DNA from: Microbacterium album
GTDB lineage: Bacteria; Actinomycetota; Actinomycetes; Actinomycetales; Microbacteriaceae
Assembly (NCBI RefSeq): GCF_014643695.1
Contig: NZ_BMJY01000002.1
Span: 1-64,000 of the forward strand
Direction of reading: 5' to 3'
Length of the DNA stretch: 64,000 nt
In this document: piece by piece, positions 43,712-52,354 of the stretch
How the letters are laid out: every line of letters starts with the position of its first letter
Numbering within the stretch: position 1 is the stretch's first letter
The notes under the pieces: generated by a model
Database searches by the model: none
Told to the model about the DNA's origin: nothing
What the model saw: the letters and a program-made list of their open reading frames with translations, nothing else
Made by a program: the position numbers and the translations under genes

Positions 43712-44203
43712 ATGCGCCCGCTCACCGAGGACGAGGTTCGCGAGTCTTTCGTGAACGCCCAACCCGGCGACGAGAGGATCATCGCCCTGCCCCACGACTT
43801 CCTGCTGACTGAGTGGGACCACCTCGACTTCCTCGCCTGGCGCGACCCCCGCCACCGCGGTCGCGGCTACATCGTCGCGGAGGTCGACGGCGAGGTCGCG
43901 GGCGTCGTCCTGCGCGCTGCGGAGGGCTCCTCCCGCGCCCGGTCGGCGTTCTGCAACATCTGCCGCACCATGCAACCGGGCAATCAGGTCGCGCTCTTCA
44001 CCGCGCGCAAGGCCGGGGCCGCCGGCGTGCAGGGGGACAGCGTCGGCACGTACATCTGCGCCGACCTGTCCTGTCACGAGAACGTCCGCCTGGCGATGCC
44101 GCTCGCGCCGAACGAGTACCGCGGCAGCGTGGACATGAAGATCGACGGCACGCACCGGCGCACCCGGCAGTTCGTCGAGCGCGTCCTCGACCGCGTCGCC
44201 TGA
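43712..44203 (+). CDS. FBP-domain treble-clef zinc-finger protein
   Basis: A 163-residue protein. Two Cys pairs, CNIC in [10 protein letters not shown] and C-x4-C in [13 protein letters not shown], form the treble-clef zinc finger of the FBP domain, related to the EF-G-binding FusB/FBP proteins. Interaction with elongation factor G or the ribosome is inferred from that family only. ATG 43712 has GGAGG five bases upstream; TAGACT at 43672-43677 is a likely -10 for a short-leader transcript. Confidence 0.85.
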   Translation: MRPLTEDEVRESFVNAQPGDERIIALPHDFLLTEWDHLDFLAWRDPRHRGRGYIVAEVDGEVAGVVLRAAEGSSRARSAFCNICRTMQPGNQVALFTARKAGAAGVQGDSVGTYICADLSCHENVRLAMPLAPNEYRGSVDMKIDGTHRRTRQFVERVLDRVA

Positions 44204-44327
44204 CCGCTCCCGGTCGCACGCCGGACCGCGGCGCACCCGACGCGGGTGGATTTCGGCGCAGCGCGAGGAGCCGTTAAGATGAGTACTTGCGTCTCCGGTT
44301 GGCTGGATAAGTCGGGCGGGGACGCAT

Positions 44328-44409
44328 GGCAAGTTGCCCGAGCGGCCAAAGGGAGCTGACTGTAAATCAGCCGCGTAATGCTTCGGGGGTTCGAATCCCT
44401 CACTTGCCA
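44328..44409 (+). tRNA. tRNA-Tyr (GTA)
   Basis: An 82-base tRNA with a long variable arm. Acceptor arms ggcaagt and acttgcc pair; the anticodon loop ctgtaaa holds GTA; the T-loop is ggttcgaatcc. CCA is not encoded in full. Confidence 0.95.
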
Positions 44410-44433
44410 CCGCCGCGGAATCACGCGGGAGAA

Positions 44434-44469
44434 CGAGAGGTCCGGCCCGGTTCAGGGTCGGGCCTCTCG
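44434..44469 (+). terminator. Hairpin after tRNA-Tyr
   Basis: Arms 44434-44448 and 44455-44469 (cgagaggtccggccc with gggtcgggcctctcg) pair over 15 bases including one or two G-T pairs, with a six-base loop. No T-run follows, so termination efficiency is uncertain. Confidence 0.6.
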
Positions 44470-44573
44470 GCGTCTCGGTCGCCGCATGGGGACCTCTACC
44501 GGCCGGCGGTCCTGTGGCGGCGCGGCGGTGCGTGACAGGATGAGCTGAACGTCAGTCCGCGAAAGGATGTCCC

Positions 44574-45743
44574 ATGTCGACTCCGGAGCACGGTGATCCG
44601 CACGCTGATCCGCACGCCGGTCCGCAGGCCGGGCCACAGGGCGGTGTCGCCGCAGCGCCCCAGGGCGGGCGGGATGAGCGGTTCGAGGCGCAGCGGCAGG
44701 CGGCGGAGCCCGATCGCGCGCGCATGCCCCTGCTGATCCGCGGCGCGATCTGGATCGCGATCGGCGCGCTCATCGCCGCCGCCATCGTGTGCGTGGTGTG
44801 GGTGCTCATCGGCGATCAGAACCAGATCATCGGCAAGGCGTTCCTGACGATCCTGCTGCTGGCAGGGTTCGCGGGCGTGGCGCTCCTGGACGCGAGCATG
44901 GCGGAGAAGCGCCCGAGCTGGCTCGTGCTGGCGAGCATGGTCTCGTGGGTGATCGTGCTGCTCGTCGGAGCGGTCAAGATCTGGGCGCCCGTCGCCACGG
45001 ACGCGTACGGATATCGCGACTTCGTCGGGGTCAGCCGGCTGTGGGAGCTGATCCTCGTGGTGGGTCTGCTTCAGCTGGCGCTGCTGCATCAGCGGCTGTT
45101 CTGGCGGGCGCACGAGCGTCATGTGACGACGTTCACGCGCACCATCGCGCTCGTGACCACCGTGCTGCTGGGCGCGCTCGTCGCGCTGCTGGTGTTCTTC
45201 CTGACGTTCCCCGACGCGTTCGACTATCCCGACCTGTACTGGCGCATCGTCGTCGCCCTCGCGATCCTCACGGCGGTCGGGACGACCCTCATCCCGCTGC
45301 TCAACGCCCTGTTCGCGCCCAAGCGCCCTCGGCAGCAGCAGGGGTCGGCTCACGGCCTCCCGGGCCAGCCCGCCACGCCCTACCCGGGCCAGCCTGCCAC
45401 GCCCTACCCGGGCCAGCCTGCCACGCCCTACCCGGGCCAGCCCGGTGCGGCCTACACCGGCCAGGTCGCGGGGTACGGTGCTGCGCCCGTCGAGCAGCAG
45501 CTGCCGCCGGCTCCGCCCGCGCAGTGGCCCACGTACGCGGACGGCCGCACGCCGCTCCCGTCGATGCCGGATGGATCACCCGACTGGAACGCCTACTACA
45601 CCGGGGTGCCCTCATACCCCCAGCAGGGCGCCTGGCCGCCCGCCGGCGACACCGCGATCCCCGGTGCGAGCGCGGCGAGCCAGGACGCGCCCGCGCCGCC
45701 CTACCCGCCGCACGACCCCTACGGTCAGCAGCCGCCCCGGTAG
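44574..45743 (+). CDS. Membrane protein with Pro/Gln-rich repeat tail
   Basis: A 389-residue protein of unknown function. A charged N-terminus is followed by about six membrane helices (for example IWIAIGALIAAAIVCVVWVL and ILTAVGTTLIPLLNALFA). From about residue 255 the cytoplasmic tail is Pro/Gln/Tyr/Gly-rich, with three copies of GQPATPYP. ATG 44574 follows GAAAGGA. Such tails often bind partner proteins in actinobacteria; here that is only a suggestion. Confidence 0.75.
   Translation: MSTPEHGDPHADPHAGPQAGPQGGVAAAPQGGRDERFEAQRQAAEPDRARMPLLIRGAIWIAIGALIAAAIVCVVWVLIGDQNQIIGKAFLTILLLAGFAGVALLDASMAEKRPSWLVLASMVSWVIVLLVGAVKIWAPVATDAYGYRDFVGVSRLWELILVVGLLQLALLHQRLFWRAHERHVTTFTRTIALVTTVLLGALVALLVFFLTFPDAFDYPDLYWRIVVALAILTAVGTTLIPLLNALFAPKRPRQQQGSAHGLPGQPATPYPGQPATPYPGQPATPYPGQPGAAYTGQVAGYGAAPVEQQLPPAPPAQWPTYADGRTPLPSMPDGSPDWNAYYTGVPSYPQQGAWPPAGDTAIPGASAASQDAPAPPYPPHDPYGQQPPR
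45361..45432 (+). repeat. Three 24-bp tandem coding repeats
   Basis: Near-identical units cgggccagcctgccacgcc.. at 45361-45384, 45385-45408 and 45409-45432 encode GQPATPYP; a fourth, diverged unit follows. Copy number may vary between strains. Confidence 0.9.
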
Positions 45744-45770
45744 CCGCGTCCCGGCCGGGAGGCTTCCGGC

Positions 45771-45776
45771 TAGCGT
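45771..45776 (+). promoter_or_regulatory. Leaderless -10 TAGCGT
   Basis: TAGCGT, GAAGAC, then ATG at 45783. Confidence 0.6.
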
Positions 45777-45782
45777 GAAGAC

Positions 45783-46610
45783 ATGACCGCACCCGAGCAC
45801 CCGGCCCGTGACGACCGCACCGCCGACGCCGTCGAACTGCAGCAACTCGCCCTGGAGATCGCGCTCGAGGCGGGAGACCTCGCGCGGCGCCGCCGCGGCG
45901 AGGGCGTCTCCATCGCAGCCAGCAAGTCCACGATCGCCGACATCGTGACCGAGGCGGATCGCGAGGTCGAGGCGCTCATCCGGGAGCGCCTGTCGGCGGC
46001 GCGCCCCCGCGACGGCTTCCTGGGCGAGGAGACCGGGCACGAGCCGGGGGAGACGGGGATCTCCTGGGTCGTGGACCCGATCGACGGCACGGTCAACTAC
46101 GCGTTCGGCATGCCGTCGTACGCCGTGAGCATCGCGGCCGTCTCGGGCTCTGTGGATCCGGGGGAGTGGCGCGCGCTCGCCGGCGTCGTGCACGCCCCCG
46201 CGCTGGGCGAGACCTTCCGCGCGGCGGCCGGCGGGGGCGCGTGGCTCGGAGACCAGCGCCTCCAGGTGACGCACGAGGCCACAGCGGGCGCACTCGTCGC
46301 CACGGGACTGGGCTACGACCGCAGCACGCATGCCGGCGACCTGGAGACGCTCGGCCGCGTCATGCCCCTCGCCCGCGACATCCGCCGGGTCGGCGCCGCA
46401 TCGCTCGACCTCGCCTTCGTGGCCGCCGGGCGCCTCGACGCGTACTTCGAGCGCGGCCTGCAGCCGTGGGACGTCGCCGCCGGGCGCCTGCTGGTGGACG
46501 AGGCACAGGGCCGCACCGGCTGGTTCGAGCCGGACTCGTTCGGGCGTCCGCTCACGATCGCGGCCGGGCCCGAGCTGTACGAGCGGCTGCACGCCGCCAT
46601 CTTCGACTGA
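45783..46610 (+). CDS. Inositol monophosphatase family protein
   Basis: A 275-residue magnesium-dependent phosphatase. The metal-binding motifs are GEETG (Glu), WVVDPIDGTVNYAFG and, near the C-terminus, WDVAAGRLLVDEA. Family members act on inositol phosphate, fructose bisphosphate, histidinol phosphate or PAP; the sequence does not settle which. No signal peptide. Confidence 0.92.
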   Translation: MTAPEHPARDDRTADAVELQQLALEIALEAGDLARRRRGEGVSIAASKSTIADIVTEADREVEALIRERLSAARPRDGFLGEETGHEPGETGISWVVDPIDGTVNYAFGMPSYAVSIAAVSGSVDPGEWRALAGVVHAPALGETFRAAAGGGAWLGDQRLQVTHEATAGALVATGLGYDRSTHAGDLETLGRVMPLARDIRRVGAASLDLAFVAAGRLDAYFERGLQPWDVAAGRLLVDEAQGRTGWFEPDSFGRPLTIAAGPELYERLHAAIFD

Positions 46611-46797
46611 TCGCCCGCTCCGGGGGCGGGGCGCCCGGCAGGCGGTTGCCGGCTTTCCCGACCAACGGGAAGACACGGATGGCGTTCTCAGCACTATGAG
46701 GATAGGGTTTACCCAATCGTTATCTCGGGCCCGACCGAGTGAAGATGTAAGCGAGTAACACGCCGTCCCCCGCGGCCGCCTACCCGAAAGACAGTCT

Positions 46798-47931
46798 GTG
46801 CCCCTCGACGTTCCCCCGGACGAACCTGCGCTCACGCGTCGCGCTCGCCGCGCTGCTGTTCAGCGCGCCGCGACCGAGCAGCCGCTGACGCGGCGGCAGC
46901 TTCGTGCGCTCAGCGCCCAGAGCATCCCCGTCGTCGAGCCGCTGGTCGAGGCTCCCGCCGCTGCCGCCCCCGCTTCGGTCCCGGTCGCCGCGCGAGGCGC
47001 ATCGTCGGACGACGGCCCCGTCGCGGACGATCCGGTGGACCTGTTCATCGAGGCGGCCCGCGCCCTCAACTTCACCGGTCAGACGCCCCAGCAGGGCGCG
47101 GCTCCCGGGGTGGCCCGCAGCTCGGCTCCGGCGCAGGACCTCGTGCCCGTGTCGGTTCCGCGGCGCCCCCGCACCGTCACCCGGCGGCTGGCGACCGTCG
47201 CGGCGTCGATCGGCGCGTTCGGCGTCGCGGGATTGCTCGCGGTTGGGATGACCACGCCGCTGAGCGCGCTCGCGGCGGGCGCCGACGTGGATCCCGTGGC
47301 GCCTCCGGTCGCGGCGGCCGCGCCCGTCGAGGAGGAGGAGATCCAGGCGTTCATCGCGCCCGCGGAGACCCAGAGCGCCCCGCTGGAGCGGTCGAGCGCG
47401 TACGAGACGGCGCGCTTCCGCGATCTCGCGGAAGTCGCTGGCATCAACACGGACAACGCGTTCTTCGAGAACGACCCGACGGCGGACATCCAGTGGCCCT
47501 TCGCGGTCGGCGTCAGCATGTCGTCCGGCTTCGGCGCGCGATGGGGCCGCCTGCACGAGGGCGTCGACTTCACTCCCGGCGAGGGCGCGCCGATCCAGGC
47601 GATCGCCGACGGCGTCGTGCGGGTTGCCACCGAGGCCGGCGGCGCATACGGCGTCCACGTGACGATCGACCACGTGATCGACGGTCAGGTCGTGACGAGC
47701 CACTACGCCCACATGCAGTACGGATCGATGCGAGTCCGCGCCGGCCAGGAGGTCAAGGTGGGCGACGTGATCGGCCTCGTCGGCAACACGGGGCGCTCCT
47801 ACGGCGCTCATCTGCACTTCGAGATCCGGGTGAACGGGGGCACCTCGATCGACCCGCTGCCGTGGCTGCGGGAGCACGCCGGGCGCCACTTCCCCAAGGA
47901 GGGAACGGTCGCGGAGGTGGCCGAAGGCTGA
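46798..47931 (+). CDS. M23 (LytM) family metallopeptidase
   Basis: A 377-residue cell-wall peptidase. A 130-residue Ala/Pro/Arg-rich cytoplasmic part precedes a single membrane helix (AASIGAFGVAGLLAVGM), so it is probably anchored with the enzyme outside. The peptidase domain has the zinc ligands in RLHEGVDF and HLHFEI plus SHYAHMQY. All LytM catalytic positions appear intact. The GTG at 46798 is used. The 190 bases upstream hold no gene and look like a long leader. Confidence 0.9.
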   Translation: MPLDVPPDEPALTRRARRAAVQRAATEQPLTRRQLRALSAQSIPVVEPLVEAPAAAAPASVPVAARGASSDDGPVADDPVDLFIEAARALNFTGQTPQQGAAPGVARSSAPAQDLVPVSVPRRPRTVTRRLATVAASIGAFGVAGLLAVGMTTPLSALAAGADVDPVAPPVAAAAPVEEEEIQAFIAPAETQSAPLERSSAYETARFRDLAEVAGINTDNAFFENDPTADIQWPFAVGVSMSSGFGARWGRLHEGVDFTPGEGAPIQAIADGVVRVATEAGGAYGVHVTIDHVIDGQVVTSHYAHMQYGSMRVRAGQEVKVGDVIGLVGNTGRSYGAHLHFEIRVNGGTSIDPLPWLREHAGRHFPKEGTVAEVAEG

Positions 47932-48011
47932 GCCTCGCGGCGGCCCGATCCGGTTCGAGTCACGGTCTCGGGGATGATATCCTCGTCTGGTTGCCCCGGT
48001 GCGGGCAACGC

Positions 48012-48083
48012 GCCCCGATAGCTCAGTGGCAGAGCACTTCCATGGTAAGGAAGGGGTCGTCAGTTCAATCCTGACTCGGGGCT
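48012..48083 (+). tRNA. tRNA-Thr (GGT)
   Basis: A 72-base tRNA. Acceptor arms gccccga and tcggggc pair, the anticodon loop atggtaa holds GGT, and the T-arm is gtcagttcaatcctgac. CCA is not encoded. Confidence 0.95.
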
Positions 48084-48107
48084 CTGGACATCCGTCGGAT
48101 GTCGCGC

Positions 48108-48181
48108 GGCGGAGTAGCTCAGTTGGTGAGAGCGCACGACTCATAATCGTGAGGTCGCGGGTTCGAGTCCCGCCTCCGCTA
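48108..48181 (+). tRNA. tRNA-Met (CAT)
   Basis: A 74-base tRNA. Acceptor arms ggcggag and ctccgct pair, anticodon loop ctcataa holds CAT, and the T-arm is gcgggttcgagtcccgc. Structure fits elongator Met. It lies 24 bases after tRNA-Thr, and its 3' end abuts a broken integrase, marking a likely integration site. Confidence 0.93.
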
Positions 48182-48741
48182 CAGATCAAAACCCCCGGTT
48201 TACCGGGGGTTTTGTCGTGGGGCGGCTTATAGGTCAGAACCGTAGTCACCCCTCGAAAAGTGACCTCACGATTTCGGTCGTTGACGACGTCGCGGACGGC
48301 GAGGGCTGCAGCCGTGCCTGATATGTGGGTGTAGCGCTCGGTCGTCGTGATTGATGCGTGCCCGACGACTTCTTGAATCGTTGCGGGAGCGATGCCGAGG
48401 CGAGCGAGACGCGACACGTACGTGTGCCGCAGGTCGTGGAAGCGCAGCGCCGACCCGCCGGGGAATGTGGCGATCTGGTCGCGGATCGCGCGCCAGCGAA
48501 CGGCGCGTGCGAGGTTACCGCTGTCGAAGGGCCCTCCGTGCTTGGCGGTGAACACGTGAGCGTACCCGGCTTCGCGAGCGGCTTCTAACCACGGAGCCAA
48601 CTCCGCAAGGATCGGCACCTGTTGCGCCTTGCCGCTCCTGGTTGGGCGCTCCTCGAGCTTCACGTGCCCACCCGGCGAGAACGTGCGGCGGACCGTCGAG
48701 CCGGAGTTACCTCTCTCCGAACAGCCACCGCCAGCACTGGA
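48182..48741 (-). pseudogene. int: 5'-truncated tyrosine recombinase (integrase)
   Basis: Residues recognisable as the second half of a phage-type integrase: STVRRTFSPGGHV, RSGKAQQVPIL, then the catalytic HDLRHTYV, GHAS and RYTHI. A TGA at 48742-48744 closes the frame upstream, and the N-terminal arm and core-binding domains and the first catalytic Arg are missing. At the other end there is no stop codon before tRNA-Met; the frame runs on through the terminator and both tRNA genes in antisense. It is therefore a non-functional remnant of the element that used tRNA-Met as attachment site. Confidence 0.85.
48188..48213 (+). terminator. Intrinsic terminator after tRNA-Thr/tRNA-Met
   Basis: Perfect 11-bp stem aaaacccccgg / ccgggggtttt with loop ttta, followed by more T residues. 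It is symmetrical enough to work from either side. Confidence 0.92.
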
Positions 48742-48907
48742 TCAATCGAGCCGCCTCGATCTGGCGGCCGTCGAGTTCGACCAGCGACTGATCCTCGCCA
48801 GGGGTCGCCGCGAGGTCCCCCGCGAATGGCCATACGTCCCCGGCATCGTTTAGCACGTAAACTCGCGCGGTCTCGCGCGTGTGAGGGTCTCCCGAATTCT
48901 CCCACAC
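48707..48907 (-). CDS. Short ORF of unknown function in island
   Basis: A 66-residue frame containing RVYVLNDAGDVWPFAGDL and IEAARLIQCWRWLFGER. It overlaps the start of the integrase remnant in another frame. It has no recognised family and may be a fragment. No strong ribosome binding site. Confidence 0.35.
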   Translation of the reverse strand: MWENSGDPHTRETARVYVLNDAGDVWPFAGDLAATPGEDQSLVELDGRQIEAARLIQCWRWLFGER

Positions 48908-48921
48908 AGGATCAAGGCGGA

Positions 48922-50346
48922 CTACGTCAAGTAGCCCGTCACCTTGCCGTAGTTGGCGAGCTTCCCAACGACGTAATTTGCGATGTCAGCTCTCCCGACC
49001 GCGTCTCGCCACATGAATTCCAGGTGGAATCCAATCCCCCCTCGCTCAACATACAAGTCGGCGCGACGCTTGGTGCCGTTTCCAACGAGGGGTTTCTCGA
49101 CCACAAACTCGTCGATGATTCCCGCGGCCCTCAGTGCCTCCCCGAATGCGCGGTTGGGTAGCGAGTCGTGCGACCGGGCAATGTCCACTAGGTTCTTCAT
49201 GGCGGCCTTCGTGTTGCTGCCCTCCTTTGGCCCACGCTTCCGCGTACCAAGTGCTTGACCCCGCATGAGGAGGCCCAACTGACCCGTCGTTATCCGCTCA
49301 ATTGCCTTGGCATCCGACTTGGTGTCCATGCCTCTGGCCACCATCTGCTCTTTCAGCTTCGCGTCGCCGAATGAGCGCGCTACTGCTAGCGCCGTCAGTT
49401 GGTCCACGTGGATGATTCGCGCGTCAAGGACCATACCAAGGAGCCCGTATCGCTCGGGTTGCTTCTTCATTTCCGACAGCGCGTTCGCGCCGGTTGCCGT
49501 GAAGAGGCGGTCGATGTCCACCTGCGAGAGGCCCCCGCGCGTGAGCGCAGCCACGTCGCCCTCGCTATCGGAGTCAGCCGCAATCACGACAGTCCACACG
49601 CGACAGCGCTCTGCAGCGTCGAGCACGCTGACCTTATTCGTGTTAGCGTTGCCTCTTTTGCGTACGCGCTTCAGGTAGTCACCGAGGGACGTAGCCACCG
49701 AGACAAGGTCATTTGCCTCCTCGGTGGAGATTCCGTAGGCAGAGAGCGTGGCGCCCGCATTGAGGGCAGCGGTTGTCTGCTCGGCGATCGTGACCCACTC
49801 AGTTCGAGGCGGTCCGTCGAACTGATACACGATCTCGTCCGTGCCAATCAACGCGGAGGCGCCAATTTCCTCCGCAATGGACGACAGCTTCTCGGCAAGG
49901 TCGTCGGTGTTGGTAGGCCAGACGATAAGAGATGAGCGGCCAGCGGGTGATCGGAGGAAGGAATTGATCGCATGCAGACCTTCCTCAATTTCGCTCATTG
50001 CGACCCGCCCTAGTGCCTCACGGCCCTCGATGACGATCAACCGATAGTCGTCAGAAGCCTGTAGACCTTCGAGCGCATCATTCACACTCTCGCCGTAGGG
50101 CACCCGTACTGACTGAACGTCGGGGCGGAACATCGAGACGGTATCCAGGAACGTCGTTTTACCAGCCCCGCTAGACCCCCGCAGGATTACCATGGCCCCG
50201 AACCCGGAGTTGACGAGGTCATTGAACTGGTCATCGATCATCGAGAGCGCCGACTCAACGGGCATCACGATCGCGTCCAACTCCTCGCGATCCCGCAATA
50301 CGTCAAATCGATCGGGGAGGAACAGCTGCAGCGAGGGATCGGTCAC
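48922..50346 (-). CDS. P-loop ATPase with nuclease-like C-terminal domain
   Basis: A 474-residue protein starting at GTG 50346. Walker A RGSSGAGKTT is at 56-65 and a Walker B-like LIVIEGRE at 103-110. Mid-regions are helical. The last 75 residues follow the layout of a PD-(D/E)XK nuclease: a helix (NRAFGEALRAAGIID), then RADLY with D430, a strand, and HLEFMWR with E443, but the usual Lys two residues after the Glu is replaced. Base composition is visibly lower in GC than its neighbours. With the integrase remnant at tRNA-Met it looks like imported cargo. A defence or DNA-maintenance role is inferred; no named system was recognised. Confidence 0.75.
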   Translation of the reverse strand: MTDPSLQLFLPDRFDVLRDREELDAIVMPVESALSMIDDQFNDLVNSGFGAMVILRGSSGAGKTTFLDTVSMFRPDVQSVRVPYGESVNDALEGLQASDDYRLIVIEGREALGRVAMSEIEEGLHAINSFLRSPAGRSSLIVWPTNTDDLAEKLSSIAEEIGASALIGTDEIVYQFDGPPRTEWVTIAEQTTAALNAGATLSAYGISTEEANDLVSVATSLGDYLKRVRKRGNANTNKVSVLDAAERCRVWTVVIAADSDSEGDVAALTRGGLSQVDIDRLFTATGANALSEMKKQPERYGLLGMVLDARIIHVDQLTALAVARSFGDAKLKEQMVARGMDTKSDAKAIERITTGQLGLLMRGQALGTRKRGPKEGSNTKAAMKNLVDIARSHDSLPNRAFGEALRAAGIIDEFVVEKPLVGNGTKRRADLYVERGGIGFHLEFMWRDAVGRADIANYVVGKLANYGKVTGYLT

Positions 50347-50547
50347 CCGGAAAGTCTCCCATGCGACTGTGACGCTTTGCTGAACTGATTCGTCCTCTCG
50401 AAGCGCTTGTCACAGCTGCCGCCCTCCGCGCTTCGCGCTTCGGTTGCCCTCGGCGTCGGTATCGGCTGGCGTGCGACCGGCGTGAGCGGACCTGACCGGC
50501 CGCGCGCGTGCCGCTCGCGGCACCGCTTCGCGCCCGGTCCGTCCCGC

Positions 50548-50820
50548 TCACGCCCATTCGTACGTCGACGACGGTGGCGCGATATCCGATCGCACCGCGA
50601 CCAGCGGATATGTCTCGAGTTCTGGCCAGAACGACAAGAAAGCCGCCAGCGCCGCCTCGGGGGTGAGGGCCAGCCCGGTCACGCCACCGATCGGCTCCCC
50701 AGGAGTGCCGAATGAGTCGCGCAGGTGGATCTCCCTATCCGGGAGCGGCTCGTCGCCTACGTGTTCCGGGTGATGCGCATCACGAATGTTCCTGTCACGG
50801 CGCGGATCATCCCCGCGCAA
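50548..50820 (-). CDS. Possible small hypothetical protein
   Basis: A 90-residue frame whose second half (GGVTGLALTPEAALAAFLSF, then VRSDIAPPSSTYEWA) has codon use like a real gene. The first 30 residues are charged and less convincing, so the true start may be lost. No ribosome binding site and no family recognised. Possibly a gene fragment. Confidence 0.35.
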   Translation of the reverse strand: MRGDDPRRDRNIRDAHHPEHVGDEPLPDREIHLRDSFGTPGEPIGGVTGLALTPEAALAAFLSFWPELETYPLVAVRSDIAPPSSTYEWA

Positions 50821-51164
50821 TCAGCTCGCGCCGCGAACGCGCCGCAAGGTCTTCCAGAGGCGCCGGCGCGACAGTTGACGCCGCGGCGCCGGTCTCATCC
50901 CGCTGCCGCGATTCCCACCACTCGCGCCGCAGCTGCCGTTGCACGGTCCGAGTCAGCCCGGAGAACGACCATCCGGTGCGGTTTTGGGTGCGCCTCGATG
51001 CCCTGCTGTCGAGATCGGCCGAGATCAGCGGGCGGGATGAGTCCTACGCGGTGCCCTACGACGGCGGGCCTACCGTGCGGCGAGGCGGCGCTCGGGTACG
51101 TGCCGCATCCTCGCGCCCATCGGCAACATGCACCGCTCTCTGGCGTCCGAGCGCCGCTTTCCCC

Positions 51165-51170
51165 TACGCT
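51165..51170 (+). promoter_or_regulatory. Leaderless -10 TACGCT
   Basis: TACGCT, CTGGGC, then ATG at 51177. Confidence 0.55.
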
Positions 51171-51176
51171 CTGGGC

Positions 51177-51416
51177 ATGTCGCAGCGCGCAGTGAAGATC
51201 GCCACCTACACCGGGTCGGCGATCGTCGTCGCAGGTCTCATCGCGTTCGCCGTCCCCGTGGTCGCGGGCCTTCAGGACCTCTTCGCACCTGCCGCGTCGC
51301 AGACGCTGGACCCCACGCACACGTCGACCTCGTCAGAGACACCGTCGGTGACCATCGTCGACGGCCGCGCCGTGGTCGGGACGTCCACGCGCGGCTCGCT
51401 CGCTCCCACCGGCTAG
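51177..51416 (+). CDS. Small membrane-anchored protein
   Basis: A 79-residue protein with one N-terminal membrane helix (YTGSAIVVAGLIAFAVPVVA) and a Thr/Ser-rich outer tail ending GTSTRGSLAPTG. The ATG at 51177 is supported by the leaderless -10. No family recognised. Confidence 0.55.
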   Translation: MSQRAVKIATYTGSAIVVAGLIAFAVPVVAGLQDLFAPAASQTLDPTHTSTSSETPSVTIVDGRAVVGTSTRGSLAPTG

Positions 51417-51450
51417 TCGACCGGCGCCGCCACGCCTGCCGCCGAGGCTG

Positions 51451-51894
51451 TCAGCGAGAAGACCCCAGCACGTAGACGTTCTCAGACACGCGCGTGGCGT
51501 CGTCCGGTACCGGCGCGCGGTCAGGGCGCACCTCGAAGGAGCCCCCGGCTCCGCCGAGGCGGACCCCGGAGCCCCCGCTGCAGCCTGCGACCCAGTCCGT
51601 GTCGGTGGTCCGCACCACGATCAGGCAGACGCCATCGACCTGGGTCGGCTCGGCGAGCCAGAGGCGCACGCCCTCGTGCTCTCCGACGTAGCGGCTGGAC
51701 TCGGGGTCGACGTTGGCCGGGGGGAAATCGTGCAGCTCTGGCAGTGCGTCGGCCTCGGTGCGCTCGCGCGTGAGGTCGCTGAACGGGACGGGCGACGCGA
51801 GGAAGCCGCATCCCGCGAGGCCCAGAACGGCGAGCAGAGATGCGGTGACTGCCGTCGCCTTCGAGCGGGTCGTCATCTCCGAAGTCAATCGCAT
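51451..51894 (-). CDS. Small lipoprotein
   Basis: A 147-residue protein with signal peptide TAVTASLLAVLGLAGC, the lipobox Cys being residue 29 from the ATG at 51894 (an ATG six codons later is also possible). The mature part has two further Cys (GVCLIVV and VAGCSGG) that could form a disulfide. Function unknown. Confidence 0.7.
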   Translation of the reverse strand: MRLTSEMTTRSKATAVTASLLAVLGLAGCGFLASPVPFSDLTRERTEADALPELHDFPPANVDPESSRYVGEHEGVRLWLAEPTQVDGVCLIVVRTTDTDWVAGCSGGSGVRLGGAGGSFEVRPDRAPVPDDATRVSENVYVLGSSR

Positions 51895-51955
51895 GCGGTG
51901 GTGCCGGGTCCATACCTGCGGCGTAACCTGAATCCGGCGAGAGCGAGGAGGGCAG

Positions 51956-52354
51956 ATGGCAACGGACTGGTCGTCGGTGCGACGCTACTTCGAGACCGAC
52001 GCGGTGGCGCACGTCGCCACCCTCATGCCTGACGGCGCGCCCCACTCGGTGCCGGTATGGGTCGGGGTCGAGGGGGAGGGGCTGGCCATCTTCATGCTCG
52101 CCGGGTCGCGCAAGGACCGGAACCTGCAGCGCGACCCGCGTGTGGCGCTGTCGGTGACGAGTCCCGGCAGCGATCTCGACATGGCGTTCGTCCGAGGCCG
52201 GGCGGTGGCCCGGATCGAGGGCGATGACGCGATGCCCCTGGTCGATCGCATCGCGCGCGCCTACACCGGCGACCCGTACCCGATCCGCGCCGGTCTCGCC
52301 GCCTACCTCATCGAGCCCGCCGTGTGCTGGGCGCGCGACTACACCGAGGACTGA
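51956..52354 (+). CDS. Pyridoxamine 5'-phosphate oxidase-like flavin protein
   Basis: A 132-residue split-barrel protein. AHVATLMPDGAPHSVPVWVG, followed by GSRKDRNLQRDPRVALSV, is typical of PPOX-class F420- or FMN-dependent proteins of actinobacteria. Cofactor cannot be decided here. GAGGAGGG lies before the ATG. Confidence 0.88.
   Translation: MATDWSSVRRYFETDAVAHVATLMPDGAPHSVPVWVGVEGEGLAIFMLAGSRKDRNLQRDPRVALSVTSPGSDLDMAFVRGRAVARIEGDDAMPLVDRIARAYTGDPYPIRAGLAAYLIEPAVCWARDYTED

Larger units (their letters stand above)
50347..51176. other. 830-bp stretch, mostly without clear genes
   Basis: Apart from one possible small gene (50548-50820) nothing firm is visible. Several overlapping frames are open on both strands, but none shows a recognisable protein. 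It probably marks the worn right-hand edge of the island. Confidence 0.5.

Noticed and set aside
46611-46797. Possible c-di-AMP riboswitch before the cell-wall peptidase
   Set aside because: Such riboswitches often precede these genes in actinobacteria, but the conserved sequence blocks could not be matched here.
46780-48663. A 627-codon open frame on the minus strand
   Set aside because: Only its start resembles an integrase; the rest runs antisense to two tRNAs and the M23 peptidase gene.
48182-50550. Direct repeat of the tRNA-Met 3' end marking the other island boundary
   Set aside because: No copy of the T-arm/acceptor sequence was found by eye on the far side of the ATPase gene.
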